The notes: generated by a model not told the origin, from the letters alone. Numbered from the stretch's first letter, positions 1 through 8,994 are shown. The stretch is DNA of 64,000 bases from Anaerococcus murdochii (GCF_019957155.1 NZ_JAIPME010000002.1:124001-188000); one strand, 5' to 3'. Made by a program: numbers and translations.

Positions 1-457
1 ACCTTGCCATGGAATCTATTAGGACCATAGCTGGGATTTCTCCGCCTGTTAGGACATAATCGCCTATGGATATTTCATAGTCTACATAGTGGTTGGTTAT
101 TCTTGCGTCGATGCCTTCATAATGACCGCATATTATTATCAAATGTTCAATACTCGCAAAGTCGATTGCTAACTTCTGATCTAAAACTTTTCCTGTAGCC
201 GACATAAAGGCTACTTTAGACTTGGCTGTTTTGACTGATAATAGGGCGTCATATATTACTTGAGGTCTAATTAGCATACCGGCTGCCCCGCCGTATACTG
301 TATCGTCGACGTGATTGTGCTTGTTGTTTGCAAAATCTCTCATATCCACTATTTCGAGTTCTAGTTTTTTATTTTCGATCGCCTTACCTATTACCCCATA
401 GGTCCTTAAAAAATCAAAGGATTCTGGAAATAGGGTCAGGAGTGTTACCTTATTCAT
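1..457 (-). CDS. trmD: tRNA (guanine37-N1)-methyltransferase, partial
   Basis: Methylates G37 next to the anticodon of a subset of tRNAs using S-adenosylmethionine, which prevents frameshifting. About 152 N-terminal residues are visible and the 3' end is cut by the window edge. The start MNKVTLLTLFPE, the CGHYEGID motif near residue 110 and SIGDYVLTGGE at 130-140 (parts of the trefoil-knot SAM site) are typical of TrmD. The ATG overlaps the end of rimM by 8 nt, so the two are translationally coupled. It is the last visible gene of the ylxM-ffh-rpsP-khpA-rimM-trmD run, the usual Firmicutes order; rplS would be expected next, beyond the edge. Confidence 0.95.
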   Translation of the reverse strand, partial: MNKVTLLTLFPESFDFLRTYGVIGKAIENKKLELEIVDMRDFANNKHNHVDDTVYGGAAGMLIRPQVIYDALLSVKTAKSKVAFMSATGKVLDQKLAIDFASIEHLIIICGHYEGIDARITNHYVDYEISIGDYVLTGGEIPAMVLIDSMAR

Positions 458-935
458 AGTCACTAAAATTTTCTACTTCAATTATTTTTTCTTCAGTATC
501 AATTTTTTTGATTGTATTTTTGATTGCAGGAAGCAAAACTTCGCCGCCATCTGTTTTTATAACATAAACGTCATTTGGATAGACGCCTGAAATTACATCT
601 ACGATTTCACCCACATTTTGCCCATCGCAGATTACTTTTAGACCAATTAGGTCCTTGATGTAGACTTCATCTTCAGCAAGTTTTCCCAAATCTTTTTCAT
701 CTATGGTTAGGTCTTTGCCCACAAATTTAAGGATGTCGTTGATATTATCATATTCTTCAAAGCCTAGAATAAGCATCGCTTTTTGCTTATATGATCTTTT
801 TATAGTTACAATTTCGTCTCCTATAAAAAGTTTTGATCCAATTTTGAATCTTTCTTCATTATCGCTTAGGCTTCTTACCTTGACTTCTCCCCTAATTCCT
901 TGGGCTTTTACAATCTCTCCTACTGAGATCCTCAT
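450..935 (-). CDS. rimM: Ribosome maturation factor RimM
   Basis: Assists late assembly of the 30S subunit head, binding ribosomal protein S19. The 161-residue length is normal. The N-terminal RimM barrel begins MRISVGEIVKAQGIRGEVKV, the hallmark start of the family, and a PRC-barrel half follows from about residue 90 (VYIKDLIGLKV, VLLPAIKNTIKKID). The start overlaps the end of the KH-domain gene by 4 nt and its own end overlaps trmD, so it is an internal gene of a tightly packed operon. Confidence 0.95.
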   Translation of the reverse strand: MRISVGEIVKAQGIRGEVKVRSLSDNEERFKIGSKLFIGDEIVTIKRSYKQKAMLILGFEEYDNINDILKFVGKDLTIDEKDLGKLAEDEVYIKDLIGLKVICDGQNVGEIVDVISGVYPNDVYVIKTDGGEVLLPAIKNTIKKIDTEEKIIEVENFSDYE

Positions 936-1156
936 ATTTTTATGTTTACCTTAACATTTTCCTTTATAGCTGCACTTCTTGCGATAGTTCTAATGGAGTT
1001 TATAATATTGCCCCTAACTCCTATTACCCTACCTTTGTCTTCTTCGGCAACCTTGATTAAAATATTAACCTCACTGCCTTCACGATCTTCTACAATTTCT
1101 ACAGCTTCTTTGTCTGTTACTAATTCTTTAACGATTAATTCTACTAAATCTTTCAT
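932..1156 (-). CDS. khpA: KH-domain RNA-binding protein (KhpA/YlqC family)
   Basis: Small RNA-binding protein of 74 residues, the usual size. A single KH domain is visible with the GxxG loop as GVRG at residues 46-49, followed by a helix (NIINSIRTIARSAA). Family members pair with KhpB in Firmicutes and influence RNA metabolism, cell size and division; the role here is inferred. It sits between rpsP and rimM, its conserved position, with only 2 nt between it and rpsP. Confidence 0.92.
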   Translation of the reverse strand: MKDLVELIVKELVTDKEAVEIVEDREGSEVNILIKVAEEDKGRVIGVRGNIINSIRTIARSAAIKENVKVNIKI

Positions 1157-1158
1157 AA

Positions 1159-1404
1159 TTATGCTAATACATCATTGTCTTTGAATAGCTTTTCTACAAT
1201 AGATGTTGGTTGAGCACCGTTTTTAATCCATTGTTTAGCTTTTTCGTTGTCAACTTTAAATACTTTTGGTTCAGAAACTGGGTTGTAATAACCGATTTCT
1301 TCGATAAATCTACCATCTCTAGCTCTTCTAGAGTCTGCTACTACCACTCTGTAGAATGGTTTTTTCTTTTGTCCTAATCTTTTTAATCTAATTTTTACTG
1401 CCAT
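1159..1404 (-). CDS. rpsP: 30S ribosomal protein S16
   Basis: Structural protein of the small subunit, 81 residues. The start [19 protein letters not shown] and the stretch [18 protein letters not shown] are diagnostic for S16. A strong ribosome binding site (AAGGAGGAAAAA before the ATG) separates it from ffh by 17 nt. It belongs to the SRP/ribosome operon. Confidence 0.97.
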   Translation of the reverse strand: MAVKIRLKRLGQKKKPFYRVVVADSRRARDGRFIEEIGYYNPVSEPKVFKVDNEKAKQWIKNGAQPTSIVEKLFKDNDVLA

Positions 1405-1421
1405 TTTTTCCTCCTTATTTT

Positions 1422-2762
1422 TTAAAAGAAAGGCATCTTTGGAAAGCCTCTGCCTTTTTTTGCTTTTTTCTGTAGTCCGTTCATTTTTTTCATCATCTTC
1501 TTAAGCTCTTTAAATTGCTTTAATAGCTTATTAAGTTCACGGACATCCACTCCAGAACCATTTGCAATCCTGGTTTTTCTGCTCTTGCCAATAATTTCAG
1601 GCTTATCTCTTTCTTCCTTAGTCATGGAATTTATGAGGGCTTCGATTTTATCAAAACCTGCATCATCCACATTGACACCTTTGAGCATCTTTGAGTTAAC
1701 TCCTGGTATCATTGCTAGTAAGTCTTCAAGGGGACCCATATTTTTTATCTGTTGGATTTGTTCCATAAAGTCATCCAAACTATAGGTCTGTTCCCTCATT
1801 TTTGCTTCGAGTTCCCTAGCATTTTCTAAGGAAAATTGTGCTTCAGCCTTCTCTATTAGCGAAAGTACATCACCCATTCCAAGGATCCTACTTGCCATCC
1901 TGTCTGGATAGAAAGGCTCTAAATCGTCAAGTTTTTCACCTACACCTATAAATTTGATAGGTTTGCCTACGGCTTGTCTGATTGATAAAGCAGCACCGCC
2001 CCTTGCGTCACCGTCTAATTTGGTGAGGATGACTCCTGTTATATCTAGGTAATCATCAAAGGATTTGGCTACATTTACCGCTTCTTGACCTGTCATAGCA
2101 TCCACAACCAAGAGGATTTCATCAGGTTTTACTTCTTCTTTGATAGCCTTAAGTTCATCCATAAGGTCTGTATCTATCTGAAGCCTACCTGCTGTATCGA
2201 GGATTACTGTATCATAATTATTGATTCTTGCATAATCCTTTGCCTCTTTGGCAATTTTTACAGGATCTTCCTTGCCCTTTTCAAATACAAAGGTATCTGC
2301 TTGTTTACCTACGACCTTTAATTGTTCAATGGCTGCGGGTCTGTAGATATCAAGGGCTGCTAACATAGGATTTCTATTTTCCTTTTTTAGCATTTTTACA
2401 AGTTTACCAGAATGAGTAGTCTTACCAGAACCTTGAAGACCAACCATCATCACCATATGAGGTGTGCCACCTTTTAAGGCAAGCCTAGAGTTTTCCTTAC
2501 CCATAAGCTCTGTTAGCTCTTCGTTTACGATTTTAACTACCATCTGTCCTGGAGAAAGTGAATTCATCACGTCAGCCCCAAGTGATCTTTCCTTAATAGT
2601 CTTTACAAAGTCTTTTACAACCTTGTAGTTAACATCTGCTTCAAGAAGGGATAATCTTATTTCTCTCATAGCAGTGTCTATATCTTTTTCGTTTAATTTT
2701 CCTTTTCCCGTTAGCTTTCCAAGTGCTGCTTGGAGTCTATCTGAAAGGCTTTCAAAAACCAT
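1422..2762 (-). CDS. ffh: Signal recognition particle GTPase Ffh (SRP54)
   Basis: Binds signal sequences on nascent chains together with the 4.5S/6S SRP RNA and hands them to FtsY at the membrane. The 446-residue protein has the N helical bundle (1-about 90), the G domain with P-loop GLQGSGKTT at 109-117, DTAGR and [10 protein letters not shown], and the C-terminal methionine-rich M domain. The tail is lysine-rich and ends [10 protein letters not shown]. It follows ylxM after 8 nt, the conserved pairing, and shares the promoter in front of ylxM. Confidence 0.97.
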   Translation of the reverse strand: MVFESLSDRLQAALGKLTGKGKLNEKDIDTAMREIRLSLLEADVNYKVVKDFVKTIKERSLGADVMNSLSPGQMVVKIVNEELTELMGKENSRLALKGGTPHMVMMVGLQGSGKTTHSGKLVKMLKKENRNPMLAALDIYRPAAIEQLKVVGKQADTFVFEKGKEDPVKIAKEAKDYARINNYDTVILDTAGRLQIDTDLMDELKAIKEEVKPDEILLVVDAMTGQEAVNVAKSFDDYLDITGVILTKLDGDARGGAALSIRQAVGKPIKFIGVGEKLDDLEPFYPDRMASRILGMGDVLSLIEKAEAQFSLENARELEAKMREQTYSLDDFMEQIQQIKNMGPLEDLLAMIPGVNSKMLKGVNVDDAGFDKIEALINSMTKEERDKPEIIGKSRKTRIANGSGVDVRELNKLLKQFKELKKMMKKMNGLQKKAKKGRGFPKMPFF

Positions 2763-2770
2763 ATACGCTC

Positions 2771-3094
2771 CTAAATATTTTCAATTATTTCTGTTAACTT
2801 TTGAATTGCTTCTTTATTATTTGAACTTTCAATCAGCTCTCTTATTTCAAAAAGAGAAGCCTTAAGTTCAGTCTTGCTTTTTAGTAAAGAAAGCTCATTT
2901 TCAAACTCAAATAATTTATCCACACTCCTATTAATCATATCTGAAATTGCTTGCTTTGATCTACCGTCATTGTCAGCAATCTCTTGAAGGGATAAATCTT
3001 CGTTGTAGTAGCAATTTATAACATCTCTTTGCTTTTCATTTAGAAGTGGGCCATACATATCGTACAGCTGGGCTACTTTTACTATTTTCTCCAT
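2771..3094 (-). CDS. ylxM: YlxM-like HTH protein, SRP operon partner
   Basis: Small helix-turn-helix protein of the YlxM/p13 family, which associates with SRP components in Gram-positive bacteria. I placed the start at MEKIVKVAQLYDMYGPLL because AGGTGAT precedes that ATG; an upstream in-frame ATG would add five residues. The region LNEKQRDVINCYYNEDLSLQEIADNDGRSKQAISDMI is a sigma-70 region 4-like HTH. The C-terminal part is predicted helical and may form a coiled coil. First gene of the ffh operon. Confidence 0.9.
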   Translation of the reverse strand: MEKIVKVAQLYDMYGPLLNEKQRDVINCYYNEDLSLQEIADNDGRSKQAISDMINRSVDKLFEFENELSLLKSKTELKASLFEIRELIESSNNKEAIQKLTEIIENI

Positions 3095-3129
3095 AATATC
3101 ACCTGTCAATATTTTTACTTGACTTCACT

Positions 3130-3158
3130 ATTATACACGCTTCCGAAGACCCTGTCAA
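3130..3158 (-). promoter_or_regulatory. Consensus sigma-A promoter of the ylxM-ffh operon
   Basis: On the minus strand TTGACA is followed, after exactly 17 nt, by TATAAT, a perfect match to both hexamers. The -10 ends about 35 nt upstream of the ylxM start. Such a promoter fits a constitutively expressed translation/secretion operon. Confidence 0.88.
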
Positions 3159-3232
3159 GATAATTTCTTGACTCCAAACATTTTATAATAATCTCTATCA
3201 ATATCGAAATTTCAATGGTTTTTAATGCATGC

Positions 3233-3262
3233 AAAAAGAGCAGCTAAAATAACTGCTCTTTT
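3233..3262 (-). terminator. Intrinsic terminator of htrA
   Basis: The arms AAAAGAGCAG and CTGCTCTTTT are perfectly complementary (10 bp, 9-nt loop), followed on the minus strand by T residues. It lies 10 nt downstream of the htrA stop. Confidence 0.85.
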
Positions 3263-3272
3263 AAATTATTTT

Positions 3273-4499
3273 TTATGGAAGATTGAAAAATGGATTTGAT
3301 TTTTCTTCCTGTTTTTCTTTGGATTCATTTGGTCTTGCAGACTTATATTCATCTACATTTGACGAATCTACTGTAAATTTAAAGTTAATTTCCTCTTCCT
3401 TGCCATCTCTTTCTATAGTTAATTTAACTGTATCACCAAGATTGTAGGCTAAGAGAAGTTTCTTTAATGCTCCCATGTCTTTTACAGGTTTTCCGTCTAT
3501 TTCCTTAATTACATCGCCTTCCTTGATTGGGCTATCATCTGTAAATACGCTTACAACATAGATTCCACTTTTTACCTTGATATTGTCTTTTAGGTATTGT
3601 AATTGCCTTAGGTAATCAAGGGATTGACCGGTTATGCCAAGGTAGACTGAGTCAAACTTGCCATTTTCCCTAATTTTATCTATAACTGGTTTTACAGTAT
3701 TAATTGGAATAGCAAAACCAATCCCATCGCTGTTTCCAGCCTTAGCTGTGTTGATTCCTATTAGTTGGCCCCTTGAATTTAGAAGGGCACCACCTGAGTT
3801 ACCAGAGTTAATGGCTGCATCTGTTTGCATTAAGCCATCCATTTGAACTCCTGTATTAAAGGAAACTGACCTATTAAGACCAGAAATAATACCAGATGTG
3901 ACAGTGGATTGAAGTTGAAAACCAAGTGGGTTACCAATTGCGACTACCCTATCTCCAACGCCTATTTCATCAGAATCTCCGATATCAATTGCCTTTAGGT
4001 TTTTATTATTTTCGTCAACCTTAATTATAGCAAGGTCTAAAGATGCATCGTTCCAAACAAGTTCTGCCGGAGCAGTTTCGCCATTATTAAATAAGACGTT
4101 AATCTCCTTGGCTTCCCCATCGCTAACAACATGTGAATTTGTCACAATATAGCCATCTTCACTTACGATTGATCCAGAACCAATACCTTCTACATAACCT
4201 GATTGAGGTCCAAAAAATGACTGTCTAGTCACCTTTGACACTGTATTGATACCAACCACAGAATCAATTGACTTTTTAACCACAACAGACTCCATAGACT
4301 CATTTTCCTTAATGTCTATTGGTTTGGTATAATCTTGCCTTGTTTCAACTTGGGTTTTATTTTCACTAATTTCTTTTTTATTTGACTGAGGCGCAACTAG
4401 TAAAAAATAAACAACAAATCCACCAATGATAGCACCAATTAAAGCTGAAGCAAAAGATGAAAATCTTCCGCCAGATTTTTTATAAGATCTATTACTCAT
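3273..4499 (-). CDS. htrA: Membrane-anchored HtrA/DegP-type serine protease
   Basis: Protein quality-control protease acting on the outer face of the membrane. The 408 residues comprise a short basic N-terminus, one transmembrane segment at about 16-36, a low-complexity linker, a trypsin-like domain with the triad His123 (TNSHVV), Asp155 (DASLDLAII) and Ser235 (NSGNSGGA), and a single PDZ domain at about 285-380 (SPIKEGDVIKEIDGKPV). The tail is charged and ends NPFFNLP. AGGAGG precedes the ATG. It appears to be a single-gene unit with its own terminator. Confidence 0.95.
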   Translation of the reverse strand: MSNRSYKKSGGRFSSFASALIGAIIGGFVVYFLLVAPQSNKKEISENKTQVETRQDYTKPIDIKENESMESVVVKKSIDSVVGINTVSKVTRQSFFGPQSGYVEGIGSGSIVSEDGYIVTNSHVVSDGEAKEINVLFNNGETAPAELVWNDASLDLAIIKVDENNKNLKAIDIGDSDEIGVGDRVVAIGNPLGFQLQSTVTSGIISGLNRSVSFNTGVQMDGLMQTDAAINSGNSGGALLNSRGQLIGINTAKAGNSDGIGFAIPINTVKPVIDKIRENGKFDSVYLGITGQSLDYLRQLQYLKDNIKVKSGIYVVSVFTDDSPIKEGDVIKEIDGKPVKDMGALKKLLLAYNLGDTVKLTIERDGKEEEINFKFTVDSSNVDEYKSARPNESKEKQEEKSNPFFNLP

Positions 4500-4652
4500 A
4501 TTTTCCTCCTATAAAGTAATATATACCCAATATGTGGCTAAACAATGGATAAATTATTAAATTTATATAAAATTTCTTATTTTTATTAATATCAGGAAAG
4601 AAAACTTCAAATTAATGGATTTTGATAAGGATATTTATTAAATATTTTCAAT

Positions 4653-4674
4653 AAAAAAGGAGAAAATTCTCCTT
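4653..4674 (-). terminator. Short terminator behind msrAB
   Basis: AAGGAGAA and TTCTCCTT pair around a very small loop, followed on the minus strand by a run of T. It lies directly after the msrAB stop. The stem is A/T-rich, so efficiency is uncertain. Confidence 0.65.
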
Positions 4675-4679
4675 AATTT

Positions 4680-5750
4680 TTATTTTACCTTATCAATATA
4701 GGCTCCGTAGCCTTCTTCTTCCATCTTGCTAAGGGGAACAAATCTTAAAGCTGCGCCGTTTATGCAATACCTGGCACCGCTCTTATCCGTTGGACCATCA
4801 TTAAATACGTGACCTAGGTGAGAATCGCCTTTTTTACTCCTTACTTCCACCCTTTCCATACCGTAGGTCTTATCATTCTTGTAGTTGATATTAGAATCAA
4901 TTGGTTTTGTAAAGGATGGCCAGCCACAACCTGCATCGTACTTATCTTTTGAAGAAAAGAGTGGCTCACCAGTTACCACATCAACGTAGATACCAGGTTG
5001 GTAAAAATCATCATATTCAGAAGAAAAAGGCCTTTCAGTTTCATTTTCCTGTGTCACCTTGTACTGATTTTTTGTAAGTTTTTCTTTTAATTCCTTTGTA
5101 TTTTTATCAATTTTATTTGATTCTAAAGGCTTTTCTGCCAAAGAAATATTGATATGACAATAACCTCCAGGATTTTTATCCAAGTAGTCTTGGTGATAGT
5201 CTTCTGCCAAGACAAAATTCTTTAAAGGCTTAACTTCTACAGCAATTTTCTTTTCAAAATTTTCTTGTTTTTGCCTTATAAGCTCATCAATAATGAGCCT
5301 ATCATTTTCATCTGTGTAGTAAATCCCAGTCCTATATTGCCTGCCCACATCATTGCCTTGCTTATTTATAGATGTAGGGTCAATTATCCTAAAATAATAT
5401 TCTAGGATCCCTTGTAGGGACAGCTTATCTTGATCATAGGTGATTTTTACAGTTTCGCTGTGGTCTGTCTTTCCTATTTTTTCATAAGTAGTATCATCTG
5501 TTTTACCATTGGCGTAGCCAACACTTGTGTCAATAACACCTGGGATTTTCTTAAAATATCCTTCAACGCCCCAAAAGCAACCTCCAGCCAAATATATTTC
5601 TCCCCTATTCTTAAGGCTTGCTAGGTCTTTAGCTTTTATTTCTGTATTTTCATCTCTAGGAGAATTACTGTCTTTATTCCCAAAAACCCTTATTCCTATA
5701 AAGATCAACATTAAGAACAAAAAGGAAATCAATATTTTTTTCGACTTCAT
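4680..5750 (-). CDS. msrAB: Membrane-anchored peptide methionine sulfoxide reductase MsrA-MsrB fusion
   Basis: Repairs both S- and R-methionine sulfoxide in oxidised proteins. In 356 residues there is an N-terminal hydrophobic segment (about 5-23, signal anchor or signal peptide without a clear lipobox), an MsrA domain with catalytic Cys58 in [11 protein letters not shown], and an MsrB domain from about 220 with [11 protein letters not shown] and the catalytic cysteine in [11 protein letters not shown] (about 329). The fused layout with an export signal places repair outside the membrane, next to the HtrA protease gene. No partner CcdA or thioredoxin gene is adjacent, so the electron donor is not visible. 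Confidence 0.95.
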   Translation of the reverse strand: MKSKKILISFLFLMLIFIGIRVFGNKDSNSPRDENTEIKAKDLASLKNRGEIYLAGGCFWGVEGYFKKIPGVIDTSVGYANGKTDDTTYEKIGKTDHSETVKITYDQDKLSLQGILEYYFRIIDPTSINKQGNDVGRQYRTGIYYTDENDRLIIDELIRQKQENFEKKIAVEVKPLKNFVLAEDYHQDYLDKNPGGYCHINISLAEKPLESNKIDKNTKELKEKLTKNQYKVTQENETERPFSSEYDDFYQPGIYVDVVTGEPLFSSKDKYDAGCGWPSFTKPIDSNINYKNDKTYGMERVEVRSKKGDSHLGHVFNDGPTDKSGARYCINGAALRFVPLSKMEEEGYGAYIDKVK

Positions 5751-5883
5751 TTTCTAACCTCTTTATATTTTTTAAAGAATTTTACCATCCATTATTAAAA
5801 ACATCCATAAAATTTACTTACATTGCAAAGGATAATCTCATAGAAAATCAAATTAAAAGACTTGCCCACATATTGCCCACACA

Positions 5884-7725
5884 ATCGAGTAGGAGGTAAA
5901 TGATTAATTCATCTACCGACCTCTCACACCACCGTACGTACGGTTCCGTATACGGCGGTTCTACAATTTAATATGAACTTTATTGTAATAGCTGACTAGG
6001 GATATATAGCCCCTTTCAGCTATTCTTTTGTTGTTTAGAGCTCTGTTTAATACTGGGCTTTTGGCTATTCTCCAATAGGATTTGCGTGTATTTGCCCATT
6101 GCCAAGCTTGATATTTTGTTGTACCTAGTTTTACTAAGTTTGTAAATTTAGTTTTAATTTTCTTCCAGCTTTTCCATGCACACATTCTGATTCTTCTTCT
6201 TAACCATTCGTCTAGTTTCTGAAGATGATTTCTCATATTTGCTAGTTTGAAATATTGTATCCATCCTCTTATGATTTGGTTGATTTTTATTCTTCTTTGC
6301 CTATAGCCTAGTGCATTACTTCTGCTTGTTACTGCTTTTAGTTTTGCCGTTAGTTTCTTTAGGCTTTCTTTGTGTACTTTTAATTGGGTTCCGTTGTTAT
6401 GGTAAAATCCATATCCTAGATATTTTGTTTGGCTTAATTTTCTTATTGAGGTCTTTTCCTCATTGACTTTAAGCTTTAATTTTCCTTCTAACAGCTTTTT
6501 GACTCTTTTGTAGTATCTTTCGGCTGCTTTTCTATTTCTTGCAAATATTAGCATGTCGTCTGCATATCTTACAAATTTGTATCCCCATTTTTCAAGTTCT
6601 TGGTCAGCTTCATTTAGGTAGATGTTTGCGAGTAATGGACTTAGGGGACCGCCTTGTGGGACTCCTTTGTCTGATTTTACTTTTATTTCATCTATCATTA
6701 TTCCTGATTTTAGATATTTGTGTATTAAGGATATTACATCTCCATCTTTTATTTCTTCTGATAGGATTTGTATGAGTTTGGATTGGTTTACTGTGTCGAA
6801 GTATTTTTCTAGGTCTAAGTCTACTACCCAAGTGTATCCTTCTTCTGCTATTTCTTTTATCCTTTTTAGGGCATCATGTGCATTTCTATTTGGTCTAAAT
6901 CCATAGCTGTTTTCTGAGAATTTATTTTCATATATTGGGCTTAGTATTTGTGCTATTGCTTGTTGTATTACCCTATCTGTTGTTGTGGGTATTCCTAGAT
7001 TTCGTTTCTTACCATTTGATTTTGGTATTTGTACTCTTTTTACTGCTTTGGGCTTGTATTTCCTCGCTCTTATTTGTCCTAGTATTTTATCTTTGTTTTC
7101 TTTTAGATGTTCTAGGAGTTCTTCTGTTGTTATTCCATCTATTCCTGCTGTACCTTTGTTGGATTTTACTCTTTTAAAGGCTTCATTTAGGTTGTCTCGA
7201 TGGAGTATTTTCTCAATTAGTTCATTTTTGGTATTTTCTTTTGAGTTAATCTTATCATGACTGTGTCCAGCTAATTTATTTTCACTTTCCGAGTTATCTT
7301 TGATTAGTCTGGTTGATTTTCTACAGTCTTTGCCATGATTAGTTTCTTTCATAAATTTATACCTCCTGTAGTTCGGTCCTTCCTAGTTTTAACTAGTACT
7401 ATGACTTCTGCTGACTTCTCACTATTCGTTGTTACTACTGTTTCGTTAGTGAGACCTCCTCGGGTAAGGGCATGTTCTTTCCTCTCATCTATCTGCCACA
7501 TCTACATTTACGTATTCCGTGTAGTTTTTGGACTTTACTTTGTTGTGCAAGCTTATCCTACGTAACTGCCTTATATGATTTCTATTCGTCAGACCAAGAG
7601 TTTGCCTAGGGCTTCCTTCAGATTCCAGCTCACGATGGACACCCTTGCCTTTGGCTATGTGTTTCCCACTACCGGGCACACTTAGGACTTTCACCTGTTA
7701 GATTATGCTCATGCCGAGCGCACAC
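5884..7725 (-). mobile_element. Group II intron (ribozyme plus RT/maturase)
   Basis: About 1.84 kb. The minus strand begins GTGTGCGCTCGGCATGAGC at 7725 (5' splice-site type GUGYG) and contains AGGTGAAAGTCC shortly after, a usual group II domain I element. Downstream of the ORF lies a domain V-like hairpin (CCGTATACGG / CCGTACGTACGG region, 5925-5962), then a domain VI-like stem at 5887-5912 (GGTAGATGA pairing with TCATTTACC) and a 3' end at CTACTCGAT (5884). Ends are good to within a few bases. It sits immediately after the T-run of the tRNA-Arg terminator. Confidence 0.85.
5961..7352 (-). CDS. ltrA: Group II intron reverse transcriptase/maturase
   Basis: Intron-encoded protein of 463 residues that binds its intron RNA to promote splicing and reverse-transcribes it during retrohoming. 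RT fingers/palm motifs are intact: GTAGIDG at 68-74, SYGFRPNRNAHDAL at 149-162, VDLDLEKYFDTVN with the first catalytic aspartates, GVPQGGPLSPLLANIYLN at 230-247 and the active-site YADD at 263-266. A maturase/X domain follows (GYRQRRIKINQIIRGWIQYF). There is no HNH endonuclease domain; the protein ends shortly after WRIAKSPVLNRALNN. An AGGAGG site precedes the ATG. The gene looks functional. Confidence 0.95.
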   Translation of the reverse strand: MKETNHGKDCRKSTRLIKDNSESENKLAGHSHDKINSKENTKNELIEKILHRDNLNEAFKRVKSNKGTAGIDGITTEELLEHLKENKDKILGQIRARKYKPKAVKRVQIPKSNGKKRNLGIPTTTDRVIQQAIAQILSPIYENKFSENSYGFRPNRNAHDALKRIKEIAEEGYTWVVDLDLEKYFDTVNQSKLIQILSEEIKDGDVISLIHKYLKSGIMIDEIKVKSDKGVPQGGPLSPLLANIYLNEADQELEKWGYKFVRYADDMLIFARNRKAAERYYKRVKKLLEGKLKLKVNEEKTSIRKLSQTKYLGYGFYHNNGTQLKVHKESLKKLTAKLKAVTSRSNALGYRQRRIKINQIIRGWIQYFKLANMRNHLQKLDEWLRRRIRMCAWKSWKKIKTKFTNLVKLGTTKYQAWQWANTRKSYWRIAKSPVLNRALNNKRIAERGYISLVSYYNKVHIKL

Positions 7726-7758
7726 AAAAAAGGAAGGTTGATCAAATCATCCTTCCTT
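7726..7758 (-). terminator. Terminator of tRNA-Arg, intron insertion site
   Basis: AAGGAAGG and CCTTCCTT form a perfect 8-bp stem with a 13-nt loop and a T-run on the minus strand. The group II intron starts at the next base. Confidence 0.85.
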
Positions 7759-7766
7759 ATAATTTT

Positions 7767-7843
7767 TGGCGCGTCATTGAGGATTCGAACCCCAGGCCTT
7801 CTGGTCCGTAGCCAGACGCTCTATCCAGCTGAGCTAATGACGC
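7767..7843 (-). tRNA. tRNA-Arg (anticodon ACG)
   Basis: Complete cloverleaf with acceptor GCGTCAT/ATGACGC, T-loop TTCGAAT and encoded CCA. The anticodon loop CTACGGA reads ACG (inosine-modified ICG in bacteria). It has its own promoter and terminator. Confidence 0.97.
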
Positions 7844-7864
7844 ATAAATATTCTCTACCTTATT

Positions 7865-7893
7865 AGTATATCTTATTTTTATATCCTAGTCAA
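7865..7893 (-). promoter_or_regulatory. Promoter of tRNA-Arg
   Basis: TTGACT and TATACT on the minus strand, spaced by 17 nt, about 20 nt upstream of the tRNA 5' end. It restarts transcription after the terminator behind tRNA-Gly. Confidence 0.8.
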
Positions 7894-7913
7894 ATAACCA
7901 TAGTGATTTTAAA

Positions 7914-7937
7914 TTAAAAAAGCTTGCCAAGCAAGCT
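7914..7937 (-). terminator. Terminator ending the rRNA-tRNA run after tRNA-Gly
   Basis: AGCTTGC and GCAAGCT pair around a 3-nt loop, followed on the minus strand by TTTTTTAATTT. Confidence 0.8.
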
Positions 7938-7942
7938 AAATT

Positions 7943-8017
7943 TGGAGCGGATGACGAGATTCGAACTCGCGACCCTCGCCTTGGCAAGGCGATGCTCTAC
8001 CACTGAGCCACATCCGC
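7943..8017 (-). tRNA. tRNA-Gly (anticodon GCC)
   Basis: Complete cloverleaf with encoded CCA; anticodon loop TTGCCAA. The sequence is identical to the tRNA-Gly at 49587-49661. Confidence 0.97.
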
Positions 8018-8020
8018 ATA

Positions 8021-8096
<76 letters not shown>

Positions 8097-8176
8097 CCAT
8101 CAAAAGGGTTGGGCGGGATTAAATAATCTAATCCCTACAATGTAATAAGCTTAAAAGCTTATAAATAATATATAAT

Positions 8177-8206
8177 TGGCGATCTGGATGAGATTCGAAC
8201 CCAGTC
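8177..8206 (-). pseudogene. 3' fragment of a tRNA, tRNA-Asp-like
   Basis: The minus strand carries a T-arm, acceptor 3' strand and CCA with 25 of 29 bases matching the 3' end of the intact tRNA-Asp at 8327-8403. No matching 5' half, D-arm or acceptor partner (GATCTGG) is present upstream, so it cannot fold as a tRNA. A small stem CCCT-GCA-AGGG just upstream resembles a variable arm, but not enough to rescue it. Confidence 0.7.
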
Positions 8207-8221
8207 CCTTGCAGGGTTTCA

Positions 8222-8310
8222 AATCGTCAGATTAGAAATCTTCGAGACGAACAAAGTGAGTCCGAAGAACTCTCCGCCGTAACGGCGGATTTAGAACGAA
8301 GTCACATCTA
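8222..8310 (-). repeat. GC-richer hairpin element between tRNA-Asp and its tail copy
   Basis: The stretch contains several small inverted repeats: CAGATT..AATCTG, TCTCCGCCGT/ACGGCGGA, and TTCGGACTC near GAGACGAAC. Its texture (AGATGT, CTTCG, CGTCTCG) resembles the duplicated intergenic element at 59867-60049 and is unlike a gene. It may belong to a dispersed repeat family; copy number outside the window is unknown. Confidence 0.5.
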
Positions 8311-8326
8311 AGTGTTATTGTTATAT

Positions 8327-8403
8327 TGGCGACCTGGATGGGATTCGAACCCACGACCTCCGCCGTGACAGGGCGGCATTCTAACCAGCTGAACTACCAG
8401 GCC
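8327..8403 (-). tRNA. tRNA-Asp (anticodon GTC)
   Basis: Complete cloverleaf, acceptor GGCCTGG/CCAGGTC, encoded CCA, anticodon loop CTGTCAC. Confidence 0.97.
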
Positions 8404-8436
8404 AGATGCATGGATTAAGACAACCCATGATAATAT

Positions 8437-8512
8437 TGGTGGAAGTAACAGGGCTCGAACCTGTGACCCCCTGCTTGTAAGGCAGATGCTCTCCCAACTG
8501 AGCTATACTTCC
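8437..8512 (-). tRNA. tRNA-Val (anticodon TAC)
   Basis: Acceptor GGAAGTA/TACTTCC with encoded CCA; anticodon loop CTTACAA. Confidence 0.97.
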
Positions 8513-8550
8513 ATAAAACTCGCAATTTGCGGGAAATTCCAAAAGGCTTA

Positions 8551-8625
8551 TGGTGACCCTACCGGGATTCGAACCCGGGATACCACCGTGAAAGGGTGGT
8601 GTCTTAACCGCTTGACCATAGGGCC
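8551..8625 (-). tRNA. tRNA-Glu (anticodon TTC)
   Basis: Complete cloverleaf with encoded CCA; anticodon loop CTTTCAC. Much of the molecule is shared with the tRNA-Glu(CTC) at 8702-8776, indicating duplication and divergence. Confidence 0.97.
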
Positions 8626-8701
8626 TTAATCTTAAAATCTTTAAAAATTTAATTCCACCTTAAAAATTAATACCATAGGCTATATAAGTCTATGGTCAAT
8701 C

Positions 8702-8776
8702 TGGTGACTCCACCGGGATTCGAACCCGGGAAACCAGCGTGAGAGGCTGGTGTCTTAACCGCTTGACCATGGAGCC
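8702..8776 (-). tRNA. tRNA-Glu (anticodon CTC)
   Basis: Complete cloverleaf with encoded CCA; anticodon loop CTCTCAC reads the GAG codon directly. A second, less common Glu isoacceptor in low-GC genomes. Confidence 0.95.
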
Positions 8777-8818
8777 ATATAGCTCCTAGGTCAAATAAGC
8801 TAAGAGCTTATAAAAAAA

Positions 8819-8895
8819 TGGTAGCGAAGAAGAGACTTGAACTCTTGACACTCCGGGTATGAACCGAATGCTCTAGCCAACTGAGCTACTTCGCC
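8819..8895 (-). tRNA. tRNA-Met, elongator (anticodon CAT)
   Basis: Acceptor GGCGAAG pairs with CTTCGCT (one G-U), so it is not an initiator; anticodon loop TTCATAC. A CAT anticodon could also be tRNA-Ile decoded by TilS-lysidine; the body looks like elongator Met, but this is not certain. Confidence 0.88.
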
Positions 8896-8917
8896 ATATT
8901 AAAAAATATTATAATTT

Positions 8918-8994
<77 letters not shown>

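Noticed and set aside
7485-7694. A 69-codon minus-strand frame upstream of the RT gene
   Set aside because: It lies in the conserved domain I of the intron RNA; no protein features.
8177-8310. Possible selenocysteine or Ser/Leu tRNA with a long variable arm
   Set aside because: No acceptor 5' strand complementary to CCAGATC, no D-arm and an incomplete T-stem; better explained as a 3' tail copy plus a repeat.
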